64,000 bases of DNA from G965267335 sp965267335 (GCA_965267335.1 OZ253953.1:372001-436000), one strand, 5' to 3'; positions 24,654-33,486 are shown, counted from the stretch's first letter. The notes: a model not told the origin generated them from the sequence alone. Numbers and translations: made by a program.

Positions 24654-27600
24654 TTACTCAATCTTTTGAACCTTAAAAGTACCACTCTCTTCCAATATGA
24701 GTAGATACAATCCTTGTGGGTAATCAGTAAGGTCGCATTTATATGAAAAGCCGGATTCCATTTTTCTCCCATCAGAGTTAATGAGTATATAATTCTGAGC
24801 TTGTCGCCAGTTTAACTCACCTGTGGTTGGGTTGGGATAAACACTCAATTGATCCTGGTACGCGTGCTGCAGCCCTGTAATAAGTCCTTCATCTATCACT
24901 CCATCACAATTATCATCTAGGTCATTTAAGGTTTCGGTAGCTGCAGGATTAATAGTACTCAGCGTATCGTTACAATCAGTAGAATCCAACACATAGCCAG
25001 TAGGCTGATCACATTGAACAAGTATGGCGTTAATGTCTCCATATCCATCATTGTCCAAATCCTGAAACCATTTCGTATCAGGGTGGTACCCGGCATCGCA
25101 ATCATTACAATCATCCAAAAAATGATAACCATCTTCATCAAAGTCGCTTCCGTAGTACCATTCGATGAGAGAATCTATCTGAGCAATTATACTATCGTAT
25201 TGAGCTTCCCAATTGTTATATGCATCCTGGAATTCATCATAATCCTGACTTGAAGAACTTGTAGGAGCCAAACTGTTATAATAAGGCTCAAATTCCTCTT
25301 GCGAGTCTGGTATAAAATTTCGGATACCTATAAGTCTTTCGTAAATTTCTTTGCTTCTGGGATATCCCATTACATCATCCATAATTGTATCGTTGGGTAT
25401 GTGTCCCCAAAAATGGAATAAAGGTGCTGCATTCACGTTCAGGCCTCGACATGCCGCCAATATCAATTCATCATTAGTTATTATGTTTTCGTCCGGATCA
25501 TTAACCTGACCTCCCATCGCAGTCCATTCATCGTAAAAGACTTTGTTAACTAAACCCAGAGAATCCCAACCAAACAACACTCCGAGGTCAATATATTTGG
25601 AATAGCCTCGTTGTTGGTACTGGCGTTGTATTTTTTCCATTTCAAGGTTTTGAACAAAGTTATCTTTAATCACCCACGAGATAATAGCTTCGTCTCTTGT
25701 TTGATAACCGCGCTCAGAGTATTTCATAGCACTGTCCAATGGCATGCCCAGCCCTACATGGTTGGTCACTACATAGGCTACCTCCACGATGCATTCAATT
25801 TCCCACGGTACGGTTGGTAAACTTGTATGATGAGACATCTCATGCCAATAGGTGGCTTTATCATCTTTTATGGCATTTTCATAGTCAAGAATGTTCATCA
25901 TGTTAACTCCAGCAACGTCTACCCAAAAATCTGTAATAAATGGTGCCGTACCCCAAGTTAGTACCATTGGATAGCCTCCTGCAAGGGTGTTCCATTTACT
26001 CATTTTATCAATTACCAAATGTTCCGCTTTATGCAAAGGCGCGGGTCTACCATTGTATAACTGGTATGCTTCCCACATATCATCCCAGGTATCGACAGTC
26101 TCAACAATGTCATCTCTTTTAAAAAAGGCTATTGGGGCTGTATACATAAAATTATCCGTCTCCACTTCAGCCCAAAGCACATGTTCTGTGGCCACAAGTC
26201 CTTCAAAATCAGCAATGTCGGTCACATTGATACTGTTCTTTGCATAATAAGGAAACTTGACCGCACCAGAAACCTCCAGGTCCACTTGACCAAGATCAGT
26301 GCCTTCCGGTATATAAATATAAAGACCTCCACCGAGTGGATTTGTTACAAAAACGGTATCATCATCTATTGGAAACTCCTGTACAAGCCTCGGGAATCTA
26401 CGAATCCCACTGGTTAATTTTCCACTTACATCGTGTGTATGGACACCCACACCAACCTGGGCGCCTATATTAATCAATTCTTCAGGCACTACAAGCCTGA
26501 CCAACTCTCCGGGGGCAACATAGCAACCCGTTCCTCTTCTGGCATATGCACCATAATCCGGATCTAGTATTTTTAAGTTATAACCTGGGTCGGCAAGGTA
26601 GGTCCCATTGATAGAAATAATCTGATTATCCAATCTACTCGCTGAATCAGAAACAGGCCCCGGAAAGTTCTGATGAGTGGCGAAAATCAGACCTTCTAGT
26701 TGATTCAAGTTTTCCGCTGTATAATAATTGTCAAATACATCTAATTGTAAATTCAACTGAATCCATCCAAACTCATCGTAGTAAGAATAAAAATCTACAT
26801 TATTATCATGACTGAAAAGAGGGTCATAAACGGATTCATAGGCCATAAAGTAAGCATCTATAATGGCTTTAGATGACAGATAATTGTCTTTGAAGTTAAG
26901 AAGGGCATCTGAGGTGTAGGCTGTAATCTCCTCATCTGTCAAGAGATGGGTACCAGTTAAGTGGTCTGTTAACTTCTCAAGTGCCGTTTGAAAAACTGCT
27001 TCATCTGACTCAGGTAGTTGATTGTAAATTTTAAAATCATCCACAATCAAATCACCAGAGTAGTCGTTATTATAATTTTCATTTGGACTTAAGTGGTTGC
27101 TACTTAACCCTTGGTGATAACCCAAGTGAACCTGATTATGTTGAAGACTGTTACCACTTCCAGCCGAATTAGTAATAAAACTCTGTGTATCAAAGTCCTC
27201 TAAATTTACCTTGGAGTAATATGTTGAGCTAGATATCTCGTAATATTCCTCATCTAAATTGAGCGTAAAGGTTAAATTAACCCATTCGTTGAGGTCGATA
27301 TAAAACAATCCCTTATTAATATTAAAATTGGCTCTATCATTCATATTTAGACTCAACCGGGCGGTACTGTCTGTGCTCTTATTGGCCCTGATGTGATAAT
27401 ATGGACCTGTGTTCGTGCCACTTCTCTTATGACTAATCAGCACCCGATCACCATCACCACTTCCCCAATCAGTGATCATAAAAGTCAATTTATAAACTAC
27501 GATGTTTGAAGAAAAAATTGAATCTGTAACCTCTAAAGGGAACCGAAATCCCATTGAACTATCAAGGTGAATTGCCTGATCACTTATTCCGGAAGTATAA

Positions 27601-27767
27601 TTAATTAAAGAATCACCACCCTCATCCTCAAATACCAAGAATGCTCCATTCAGTGCGTTTGCTGCATTTGCAGTGTTTCCGTTAAAATCCAGATCAATAA
27701 TCTGGGCCCATCCATTTGATATTTGAACCGATAAAAGGAAGGATACTAGTAATATGTTGTTTCTCAT
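24654..27767 (-). CDS. Secreted M60-type (enhancin-like) metallopeptidase with LamG-like, MopE-type and T9SS domains
   Basis: A 1037-residue exported protein. After the signal peptide (1-21) comes a LamG/concanavalin-like domain (about 25-250). The peptidase region shows the M60-like lead-in (CYVAPGELVRLVVPEE near 415-430, NPLGGGLYIYIPEG near 476-489) and the zinc motif HEMSH at 642-646 with downstream acidic residues (E656, E658, E662). A low-complexity linker leads to D/N-rich repeats (about 875-955; DLDNDGYGD, DDNCDGVIDEG) like MopE metal-binding motifs, then a type A sorting domain (VYPNPTTGELN to the end). M60 enzymes cut mucin-type glycoproteins; substrate here is inferred. It is divergent from the GH16 gene. 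Confidence 0.83.
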   Translation of the reverse strand: MRNNILLVSFLLSVQISNGWAQIIDLDFNGNTANAANALNGAFLVFEDEGGDSLINYTSGISDQAIHLDSSMGFRFPLEVTDSIFSSNIVVYKLTFMITDWGSGDGDRVLISHKRSGTNTGPYYHIRANKSTDSTARLSLNMNDRANFNINKGLFYIDLNEWVNLTFTLNLDEEYYEISSSTYYSKVNLEDFDTQSFITNSAGSGNSLQHNQVHLGYHQGLSSNHLSPNENYNNDYSGDLIVDDFKIYNQLPESDEAVFQTALEKLTDHLTGTHLLTDEEITAYTSDALLNFKDNYLSSKAIIDAYFMAYESVYDPLFSHDNNVDFYSYYDEFGWIQLNLQLDVFDNYYTAENLNQLEGLIFATHQNFPGPVSDSASRLDNQIISINGTYLADPGYNLKILDPDYGAYARRGTGCYVAPGELVRLVVPEELINIGAQVGVGVHTHDVSGKLTSGIRRFPRLVQEFPIDDDTVFVTNPLGGGLYIYIPEGTDLGQVDLEVSGAVKFPYYAKNSINVTDIADFEGLVATEHVLWAEVETDNFMYTAPIAFFKRDDIVETVDTWDDMWEAYQLYNGRPAPLHKAEHLVIDKMSKWNTLAGGYPMVLTWGTAPFITDFWVDVAGVNMMNILDYENAIKDDKATYWHEMSHHTSLPTVPWEIECIVEVAYVVTNHVGLGMPLDSAMKYSERGYQTRDEAIISWVIKDNFVQNLEMEKIQRQYQQRGYSKYIDLGVLFGWDSLGLVNKVFYDEWTAMGGQVNDPDENIITNDELILAACRGLNVNAAPLFHFWGHIPNDTIMDDVMGYPRSKEIYERLIGIRNFIPDSQEEFEPYYNSLAPTSSSSQDYDEFQDAYNNWEAQYDSIIAQIDSLIEWYYGSDFDEDGYHFLDDCNDCDAGYHPDTKWFQDLDNDGYGDINAILVQCDQPTGYVLDSTDCNDTLSTINPAATETLNDLDDNCDGVIDEGLITGLQHAYQDQLSVYPNPTTGELNWRQAQNYILINSDGRKMESGFSYKCDLTDYPQGLYLLILEESGTFKVQKIE

Positions 27768-28015
27768 CTCACATGATTATTTAAGTAATGAATAAATAAT
27801 CTTGTTCGCTCGCCTTGCTATATAACAACATAATACGATAAAACCCTAAGCATGGCTGCGTTTCTACAAACTGGAATTGCGATTAATCTGGATAGAACGC
27901 AGAGAAACTTGCCTGAAAAGGCATGGAATACAGTCAGAAAAAATAATTAATAGTCTCGAGGTTAGGCTTAAGGATTATATTCAAAAAAACCTTATTTACT
28001 TATAACCTCGGACTT
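27768..28015. other. Intergenic region between divergent M60 and GH16 genes
   Basis: A 248-bp AT-rich region with promoters for both genes. The only clear structure is the nested inverted repeat near the GH16 start, listed separately. No small open frame worth calling. Confidence 0.5.
27957..28010. promoter_or_regulatory. Nested inverted repeat in the GH16 leader
   Basis: CGAGGTTA at 27957-27964 pairs with TAACCTCG at 28003-28010, and inside it TAAGG (27969-27973) pairs with CCTTA (27990-27994). The outer arm ends 5 bp before the GH16 ATG, so a folded leader could hide the start, or the arms could be a protein-binding site. The arms are exact; the function is a guess. Confidence 0.35.
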
Positions 28016-29821
28016 ATGAATTTTGTAAAGTTCTTCATTCTTGGGATAGCTATGTCCCTCTCACTTAACATATACGGTCAGTGCAACAAAGATTTCGAAC
28101 TATTCTGGGCCGATGAATTTGACTCGACAGCTGTTAATACCAACTATTGGACACTCACGGATGCCGGTGGTGGATTTGGCAACCAGGAGATACAATACTA
28201 TCAGCCAGAAAACGCAACGGTATCTGATGGTTTGTTGCACATAAAGATGGCGGAAGAGACTGTAATAGATGGTTCAACCACTTACAATTATACTTCGGCC
28301 AAACTCTGGACTAATCAGAAAATCACTTTTGAATACGGTAGGATAGAATCAAGAATCAAAATGCCGGATGCTGTGGGTTCCTGGCCCGCTTTCTGGATGT
28401 TGGGTGCTAACTATAACTCTATCGGTTGGCCATTATGTGGTGAAATAGATGTAATGGAATGGGTCGGCCGGGGACCAAATGTAGCCACCGGAAGTATATT
28501 TTTTGAAGGCACCTGGCCTGATAATCACTTAAGCACTCCTTATCAGATTCCGGCAGGTGGCTCATACATAGATGAGTTCCATATTTTTGCCATAGAATGG
28601 GAACCTAATGAAATTCGTTATTATGTCGACAGCAATCACTATGCGACTTATACGGATAATAGTATCGCTCCGAAGGATTGGCTGTTCAACCATGACTTTT
28701 TTCTGATTTTAAACTGTGCCGTGGGTGGCACCGGGGGAGGAAATATAATTGACTTTGTTTCTCCACAGTTTATGGAAGTGGATTATGTAAGGGTTTACTC
28801 TTTGCCTGCCACGGCCGATTCCATTTTCATTGAAGGGCCTACCAATGTATTGGAAAATAGTACCGATGAAATTTATAAGACTACCTACTTCCCTAATACG
28901 ACTTACGATTGGATGGTTCCAAATGGTGCCACAATGACGGAGGGTGTTGGAACTCATGAAATTTCAGTAGATTTTGGTACGGAAGGTGGAGTTGTAAAAG
29001 TTATTGCTACTAATACCTGTGGAACATTAACTGATTCGCTAGAGGTCACTATACAGGAAGATAATTGTACGATAGTATATGATGATTTTGACTCAATAAG
29101 AAATGTTGAGTATGAGTCGACAGGTGTACTTACCGATAGTGTTGAGAACCCAGCACCAGACAGTGTAAATTCATCAGCACTTGTTGCCAGATATGAGCGA
29201 AGTGAAGAGGAAGTTTATGACGTTCTTTCAATTAAGAATATTGCACTGGAGAGTGCTTTGGTGTACGAAGATGATAGTCGTGTGCTGTACATGGATGTAC
29301 TGACGAGCGCACCTATCGGCACACAAATAACCTTACAATTAGAAAGTAGCGCTCTAAATAGTGGGGCATACCCTCAAGGTAGAAGGAGCTCGTACATCGG
29401 ATATGTCCATAAGCAAGACGCCTGGCATACCATCCGTTTTTACTTCGATCAGGTTATTAGTACAAGTACGCAACCTGAGGAAGTTGATTATATTGCTGTG
29501 CTGTTTGATCCGGGAAACACTTCCTCTGACACCTATTACATAGATAATTTAATTAGACTCAAAGAAGATGCCTTGTGTGATCCACTGCCAACTGGTATTC
29601 ATGAATCTGTGACTGATGATCCACTCACAGTATATCCAAATCCGGTAAGTAAAACACTGCATCTAAATCAAGAATTTGCACAACATCAATTCTCCATTTT
29701 CAATGTATTAGGTGAAAAAGTTATGGTTACCTGCGAAACTGTAATTGATGTAAGAAGCCTGAAACCAGGGGTATACGTACTTAAAAACGAGAGACAGGCA
29801 GTGACTTTTGTTAAACAATGA
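28016..29821 (+). CDS. Secreted GH16 beta-glucanase/laminarinase-like enzyme with T9SS domain
   Basis: A 601-residue exported protein with a signal peptide (1-21). The GH16 domain occupies about 25-265; the catalytic signature is E143-I-D-V-M-E148 (nucleophile and acid/base glutamates with the Asp between), preceded by PAFWMLG and followed by FHIFAIEWEPNEIRYYVD and a final FMEVDYVRVY strand. This is the layout of laminarinase-like GH16 enzymes, though agarase or lichenase activity cannot be excluded. A PKD-like domain (~270-350), a further beta-sandwich (~355-520) and a type A sorting domain (VYPNPVSKTLHL onward) follow. It is exported by T9SS and probably anchored to the surface or released. 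Confidence 0.88.
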   Translation: MNFVKFFILGIAMSLSLNIYGQCNKDFELFWADEFDSTAVNTNYWTLTDAGGGFGNQEIQYYQPENATVSDGLLHIKMAEETVIDGSTTYNYTSAKLWTNQKITFEYGRIESRIKMPDAVGSWPAFWMLGANYNSIGWPLCGEIDVMEWVGRGPNVATGSIFFEGTWPDNHLSTPYQIPAGGSYIDEFHIFAIEWEPNEIRYYVDSNHYATYTDNSIAPKDWLFNHDFFLILNCAVGGTGGGNIIDFVSPQFMEVDYVRVYSLPATADSIFIEGPTNVLENSTDEIYKTTYFPNTTYDWMVPNGATMTEGVGTHEISVDFGTEGGVVKVIATNTCGTLTDSLEVTIQEDNCTIVYDDFDSIRNVEYESTGVLTDSVENPAPDSVNSSALVARYERSEEEVYDVLSIKNIALESALVYEDDSRVLYMDVLTSAPIGTQITLQLESSALNSGAYPQGRRSSYIGYVHKQDAWHTIRFYFDQVISTSTQPEEVDYIAVLFDPGNTSSDTYYIDNLIRLKEDALCDPLPTGIHESVTDDPLTVYPNPVSKTLHLNQEFAQHQFSIFNVLGEKVMVTCETVIDVRSLKPGVYVLKNERQAVTFVKQ

Positions 29822-29836
29822 TTGGACAACATATAT

Positions 29837-30077
29837 AAAAAAAGCCCCTTCAAATTGAAGAGGTCAGTGAGCAAAAAATCAAGACCGTAAAAAATATCCG
29901 CCAGGACACGGCCGAAAAATCTTTAGTTTAAAAAATTACTGTGTTAAATATTACTGTGTTCATAATTGGTTGTGTTTGTTGATATAAATATACGCAGCTT
30001 CCAGCCTTCAAAACACCCGTATTTAGTCTACTAAAAGATGGAGAGGATAAGCGATCAGATTACTGAGTAAACGATTG
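29837..30077 (-). repeat. Intergenic repeat, copy 1 (carries terminator hairpin)
   Basis: About 241 bp homologous to 33236-33486. The best conserved core, at 29881-29913, contains ATATCCGCCAGGACACGG and can fold as GACCGT (29883-29888) against ACGGCC (29908-29913, one mismatch) with TCC/GGA nested inside. At its plus-strand left end a hairpin CCTCTTC/GAAGGGG followed by seven T (read on the minus strand) forms a rho-independent terminator. It lies directly downstream of the minus-strand SnoaL-DoxX genes. No transposase or clear terminal inverted repeats. Confidence 0.75.
29841..29864 (-). terminator. Rho-independent terminator for the DoxX transcript (within the repeat)
   Basis: On the minus strand CCTCTTC, loop AATTT, GAAGGGG, then C and a run of seven T. 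It would end transcripts coming from the minus-strand DoxX operon; it also lies just after the GH16 stop, where the A-run gives it no terminator value on the plus strand. Confidence 0.6.
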
Positions 30078-30108
30078 CCCATCCTCCTGTTATATTTTAT
30101 AGTATTCG

Positions 30109-30555
30109 TTATTTACTGGATATCAATACCTTGTCCAGCGAATGTTTTCCAGCTCCACTTATCACCAGACTGGCCGCCATTCCTATCCAAAGTAAAAAGT
30201 ACTCATATCCTTCTCCTGCTTGGTTTCCAAACCAATTCATGAAGAACCCGTTTCCAATGTGCGCGGTGAAAATGATACCGATTGCCAGTCCTATATAGCT
30301 TATTGCTATCAATCTTGTACCAATTCCCAGCATGAGAGCTATTGCTCCGATGGACTCAAGAATGATAGTAAGAAAACCTACAGTCCAGGGTAATCCAGCG
30401 GACTGTGTCATATAATCCATAGTGCCAGAGAAACCATAGCCACCAAACCAACCGAGCAACTTCTGCGCACCATGAGGAAAAACTACTAGTCCCAACATAA
30501 TACGAATAGCAACAGGAGCATATGAATCTGAAGTATTGAATATTAACTTTTTCAT
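30109..30555 (-). CDS. DoxX family membrane protein
   Basis: A 148-residue inner-membrane protein with four TM helices. The N-terminal pattern VAIRIMLGLVVFPHGAQKLLGWFGG is the DoxX signature (its key part is FPHGAQKLLG), followed by TVGFLTIILESIGAIALML and further hydrophobic segments. DoxX-like proteins are linked to quinone or thiosulfate metabolism and to oxidative stress complexes, but this subgroup is uncharacterised. The ATG 30555 is preferred to a TTG two codons earlier. It lies 10 bp after the SnoaL-like gene, so the two form one transcript. Confidence 0.88.
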   Translation of the reverse strand: MKKLIFNTSDSYAPVAIRIMLGLVVFPHGAQKLLGWFGGYGFSGTMDYMTQSAGLPWTVGFLTIILESIGAIALMLGIGTRLIAISYIGLAIGIIFTAHIGNGFFMNWFGNQAGEGYEYFLLWIGMAASLVISGAGKHSLDKVLISSK

Positions 30556-30565
30556 GACCAATCAA

Positions 30566-30919
30566 TTAAGCGTTGTAATAGAATTTTTCTTTGACGATTT
30601 TACCGTCTTTCCACTCCTGCACGGAAATCTGAGTGTAATTTCTGACGCCCCAATCTTTGTGAGTATAATCGTAATGCCACTCTACCATCGTCACATTATT
30701 GCCTATGGTAACTTTGAGCGGTTTGGCACTTCTGAACTCAGTTATACTTTGGAAAAATTCTTCTTCACGCTTACGATTAGATGCCTTACCTACAGTAGGT
30801 TCATTCTCGTTCTCTGCCATGACAACATCGTCATCATAATATTTTTCAAAAGCCTCGAGAGCTTTTCCTTGAAGGATTAGATCATTCAGGTCGGTTATTT
30901 TTTCTAATAGCTTTGACAT
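30566..30919 (-). CDS. SnoaL-like (NTF2-fold) protein
   Basis: A 117-residue cone-shaped NTF2-fold protein. It starts with a helical region (LEKITDLNDLILQGKALEAFEKYYDDDVVMAEN), then EFFQSI and strands ending VQEWKDGKIVKEKFYY, the usual end of SnoaL-like domains. The function could be ligand binding or isomerisation; it is unknown. The ATG at 30919 is chosen because the longer frame begins with TTG and lacks support. It forms a pair with DoxX and lies 102 bp downstream of a Crp-family gene on the same strand, with an inverted repeat just upstream of its start. Confidence 0.78.
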   Translation of the reverse strand: MSKLLEKITDLNDLILQGKALEAFEKYYDDDVVMAENENEPTVGKASNRKREEEFFQSITEFRSAKPLKVTIGNNVTMVEWHYDYTHKDWGVRNYTQISVQEWKDGKIVKEKFYYNA

Positions 30920-30922
30920 ATA

Positions 30923-30953
30923 CTTTGTATTTAAATGTTTGAATGATACAAAG
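30923..30953. promoter_or_regulatory. Inverted repeat upstream of the SnoaL-DoxX pair (possible operator)
   Basis: CTTTGTAT at 30923-30930 and ATACAAAG at 30946-30953 are exact inverted copies 15 bp apart, immediately upstream of the minus-strand ATG at 30919. The arms are long for chance and the site sits where a repressor or activator would act. The neighbouring Crp-family regulator is a candidate, but the site is not a Crp consensus. Confidence 0.35.
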
Positions 30954-31021
30954 CTCACCAAAGCTGTGCTCGAAAAAATTCAGCTAGGAGTAAAAAAAAT
31001 GTTAATCTAGTTTAACAAAAA

Positions 31022-31606
31022 TTATCCCTCCGTTATCAATTCTGCTCTGATTTTACTTAGAAATTGCTTGGTGATACCAAGATAAGAGGCTACAAGGTAT
31101 TGAGGGACTCTTTGTTCGATATCGGGATACTGCTTTTGGAAAAGTAAGTATCTCTGCTTTGCAGACATACTAAAATTACGAACGAGCCTTTGCTGGGAGG
31201 CTACATATGCTTTCTGCACAATAATCCTGAAAAAGCGCTCTAATTGTGGGATCTCAACAAATAATTGCTCTAGCTGTTCATAACCAAACTGAGCTACTTT
31301 CGTCTGCTCAAGACATTGTACATTAAAGTCAGCGGGCTGCTGATTGACAAAGCTACCCATATCTGCAGTCCACCAGTTTTCTATAGCAAACATGACCACA
31401 TGCTCATTACCCTCTTGATCAAGAAAGAAGGTTTTGGCGCAGCCTGATAATACAAAACTCTCATCTTTACAGATATCACCCTGCTGCACTATGAACTGCC
31501 CCCTCAGGTAGGTTCTAATCTTTATCTTCTCTGTCAACAGCAGAACTTCTGATTTACTAAGCTCTACATATCTTGTAATATAATCTATTAGGGGTTTTAG
31601 CTCCAT
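31022..31606 (-). CDS. Crp/Fnr-family transcriptional regulator
   Basis: A 194-residue regulator with an N-terminal cyclic-nucleotide-binding-like barrel (about 20-120: IKIRTYLRGQFIVQQGD, then VLSGCAKTFFLDQEGNEHVVMF) and a C-terminal helix-turn-helix near 155-190 (RVPQYLVASYLGITKQFLSKIRAEL). The Fnr iron-sulfur cysteines are missing and the cNMP-contact Arg is not evident, so it is a ligand-type unknown to me. This is the common Bacteroidota subgroup. Its start is 17 bp after the GNAT-nitrilase gene and its likely targets include the SnoaL-DoxX pair downstream. Confidence 0.87.
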   Translation of the reverse strand: MELKPLIDYITRYVELSKSEVLLLTEKIKIRTYLRGQFIVQQGDICKDESFVLSGCAKTFFLDQEGNEHVVMFAIENWWTADMGSFVNQQPADFNVQCLEQTKVAQFGYEQLEQLFVEIPQLERFFRIIVQKAYVASQQRLVRNFSMSAKQRYLLFQKQYPDIEQRVPQYLVASYLGITKQFLSKIRAELITEG

Positions 31607-31623
31607 TAAAAACTCTTCTTGAT

Positions 31624-33159
31624 CTATTTTGAAATTTGTTTTTTCAATTCATAGATATCAGTTCTGCGGTCTTTCAAGTTCCTTACACTACCAAATTCGT
31701 GTAACTCTCTTAGAAGAGAAACGTCAACATCAGCAATTAATATCATTTCCGTATTGGGTGTAGCTTCAGCTTTAATTCCATTGGGAGAAAAGGCAAAATC
31801 ACATGGAGTAAATACCATCGATTGGGCAAACTGAATGTCCATATTATGCACGTTGGGTAGATTGCCTACACTCCCGGCAATAGCTACATAACATTCATTT
31901 TCAATGGCCCTGGCCTGGGAGCAATTCCGTACTCGGGAATATCCGTTTTGAGTGTCGGTAAGAAAAGGTACAAAGAGAATATCCATACCTTCATCAGCCA
32001 GGAGACGACTTAATTCAGGGAACTCGGAGTCATAGCAAATGAGCACCCCGATTTTCCCACAGTCGGTGTCGAATACCTTGAGTTCGTTACCTCCCTGCAT
32101 ACCCCATACCTTGGCTTCATCGGGGGTTACATGGATTTTTTCATATCGTTCTACAGTGCCATCCCTTTTGCACAAATAGCCAACATTATACAGACGCCCA
32201 TCCTTCAACTCCGGCATGCTGCCTGTGATGATATTAATATTGTATGAAATGGAGAAATTTGAAAACTCCTGGACAATTTCCTCTGTATGTTTAGCAAGCT
32301 CCCTGATTGCCTCAGCCTCGGATAGTTGATTGTTCTTTGCCATTAACGGGGCATTAAAGAACTCGGGAAACAAAGCGAAGTCCGATCGATAGCCAGATAC
32401 AGCATCAATAAAGTATTCAGCTTGTTGCATGAGGCTTTTCACATCATCATATGGCCGCATTTGCCATTGGATTAACCCTAGGCGCACAACTGTTTTTTGT
32501 GTGGTTGCCTTCTTATTTGGCTTTTCATAATAAATATTGTCCCACTCGAGCAATACGGCAAACTCGTTCGAATCCTCGTCTCCTTCAAGGTACCCTTTTA
32601 GTATTTTGGAGGGATGAAAATCGTTGGCTATCTGAAAGCTAAGTACAGGGTCGTAGATCTCTTTCCTTCTTACTTTTTCTATATACTCCTTCGGTGTAAG
32701 GTCATCGGCATACTTGTGATAATTTGGTATGCGACCTCCAAAGGCAATTCCTTTTAAATTAAGTTTTTCACAAAGCTCTTTTCGGTAATCATACAATCTC
32801 CTTCCCAGCCTAAGTCCTCTGAATTCCGGTTTGATGAAGATGTCAATTCCGTATAGAATATCTCCGTCAGAGCTATGCGAATCGAAGGTATAATCAGCAG
32901 TAACTTCCCGATAAGTGTGATGATTGTCGTATTTATAGTAATCAACGATAATTGATAAGGCACAACCAGCTATTTCATCATTGACTTTTATTACTACTTG
33001 TCCCTCAGGAAATTTTTCCAACAAGGCTTGAATATGATGTTCCTTCCAGTAAGCATCAGGCATACTACTATAAGCCGTCACCATTACATCTTTCAATGCC
33101 AGATAGTCCTCAAACTGTAGGTACTGGAGTTCTATTTTTTCAATTTCGTTGGGGTTCAT
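31624..33159 (-). CDS. Bifunctional GNAT acetyltransferase / carbon-nitrogen hydrolase
   Basis: A 511-residue fusion. Residues ~10-195 form a GNAT domain with the acetyl-CoA loop RGLRLGRRLYDYRKELC (114-130). Residues ~225-500 form a nitrilase-superfamily amidohydrolase with the Glu-Lys-Cys triad: E266 in FPEFFNAP, K341 in RYEKIHVTPDE and C375 in LICYDSEFPE. The combination is well known in the databases as one protein, but the substrate is not; an acylated amine could be made and cut by the same chain. It appears to start a transcript with the Crp-family gene. Confidence 0.9.
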   Translation of the reverse strand: MNPNEIEKIELQYLQFEDYLALKDVMVTAYSSMPDAYWKEHHIQALLEKFPEGQVVIKVNDEIAGCALSIIVDYYKYDNHHTYREVTADYTFDSHSSDGDILYGIDIFIKPEFRGLRLGRRLYDYRKELCEKLNLKGIAFGGRIPNYHKYADDLTPKEYIEKVRRKEIYDPVLSFQIANDFHPSKILKGYLEGDEDSNEFAVLLEWDNIYYEKPNKKATTQKTVVRLGLIQWQMRPYDDVKSLMQQAEYFIDAVSGYRSDFALFPEFFNAPLMAKNNQLSEAEAIRELAKHTEEIVQEFSNFSISYNINIITGSMPELKDGRLYNVGYLCKRDGTVERYEKIHVTPDEAKVWGMQGGNELKVFDTDCGKIGVLICYDSEFPELSRLLADEGMDILFVPFLTDTQNGYSRVRNCSQARAIENECYVAIAGSVGNLPNVHNMDIQFAQSMVFTPCDFAFSPNGIKAEATPNTEMILIADVDVSLLRELHEFGSVRNLKDRRTDIYELKKQISK

Positions 33160-33235
33160 CTCTTTAATTCTGATTCAAATAAATATAAGTATAAAAACAC
33201 CATTACAAACTTATTCAGCTTTGGATAATTTTGGG

Positions 33236-33486
33236 CAAAAAAAAGCCCCTTCCAGTGAAGAGGTTATTGAGCGAAAAAATAAGACCGTAAAAAATATCCG
33301 CCAGGACACGGTCAAAAAATTTGAAACTTTTAGCTTAAAAAATGACTCTGTTAAATATTATAGTTTTCATTGTTTCTGTTTTTACTTATGTAAATATACG
33401 GTAGATACTAGGGCCGAAACAGGGGCAATTAGCCTGTAAAGAAGTATTAGGGATAAACGATAGGTATTATTGAGGGAACGATTTCT
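33236..33486 (-). repeat. Intergenic repeat, copy 2 (carries terminator hairpin)
   Basis: About 251 bp homologous to 29837-30077; the core 33282-33313 is nearly identical and reads GACCGT(33283-33288)...ACGGTC(33308-33313), an exact stem in this copy, with TCC/GGA nested. Similarity weakens but continues through TAAATATACG and GGATAA.CGAT to about 33486. The hairpin CCTCTTC/GAAGGGG plus eight T at the left end acts as a terminator on the minus strand, downstream of the DNA alkylation repair gene. Confidence 0.75.
33241..33264 (-). terminator. Rho-independent terminator (within the repeat, copy 2)
   Basis: On the minus strand CCTCTTC, loop ACTG, GAAGGGG, C and eight T. It follows the minus-strand DNA alkylation repair gene, though 334 bp after its stop. 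The loop differs from copy 1 while the stem is kept. Confidence 0.6.

Noticed and set aside
29837..33486. The pair of intergenic repeats as flanks of a composite transposon
   Set aside because: They are direct repeats, have no target duplications that I can see and enclose ordinary genes without a transposase.
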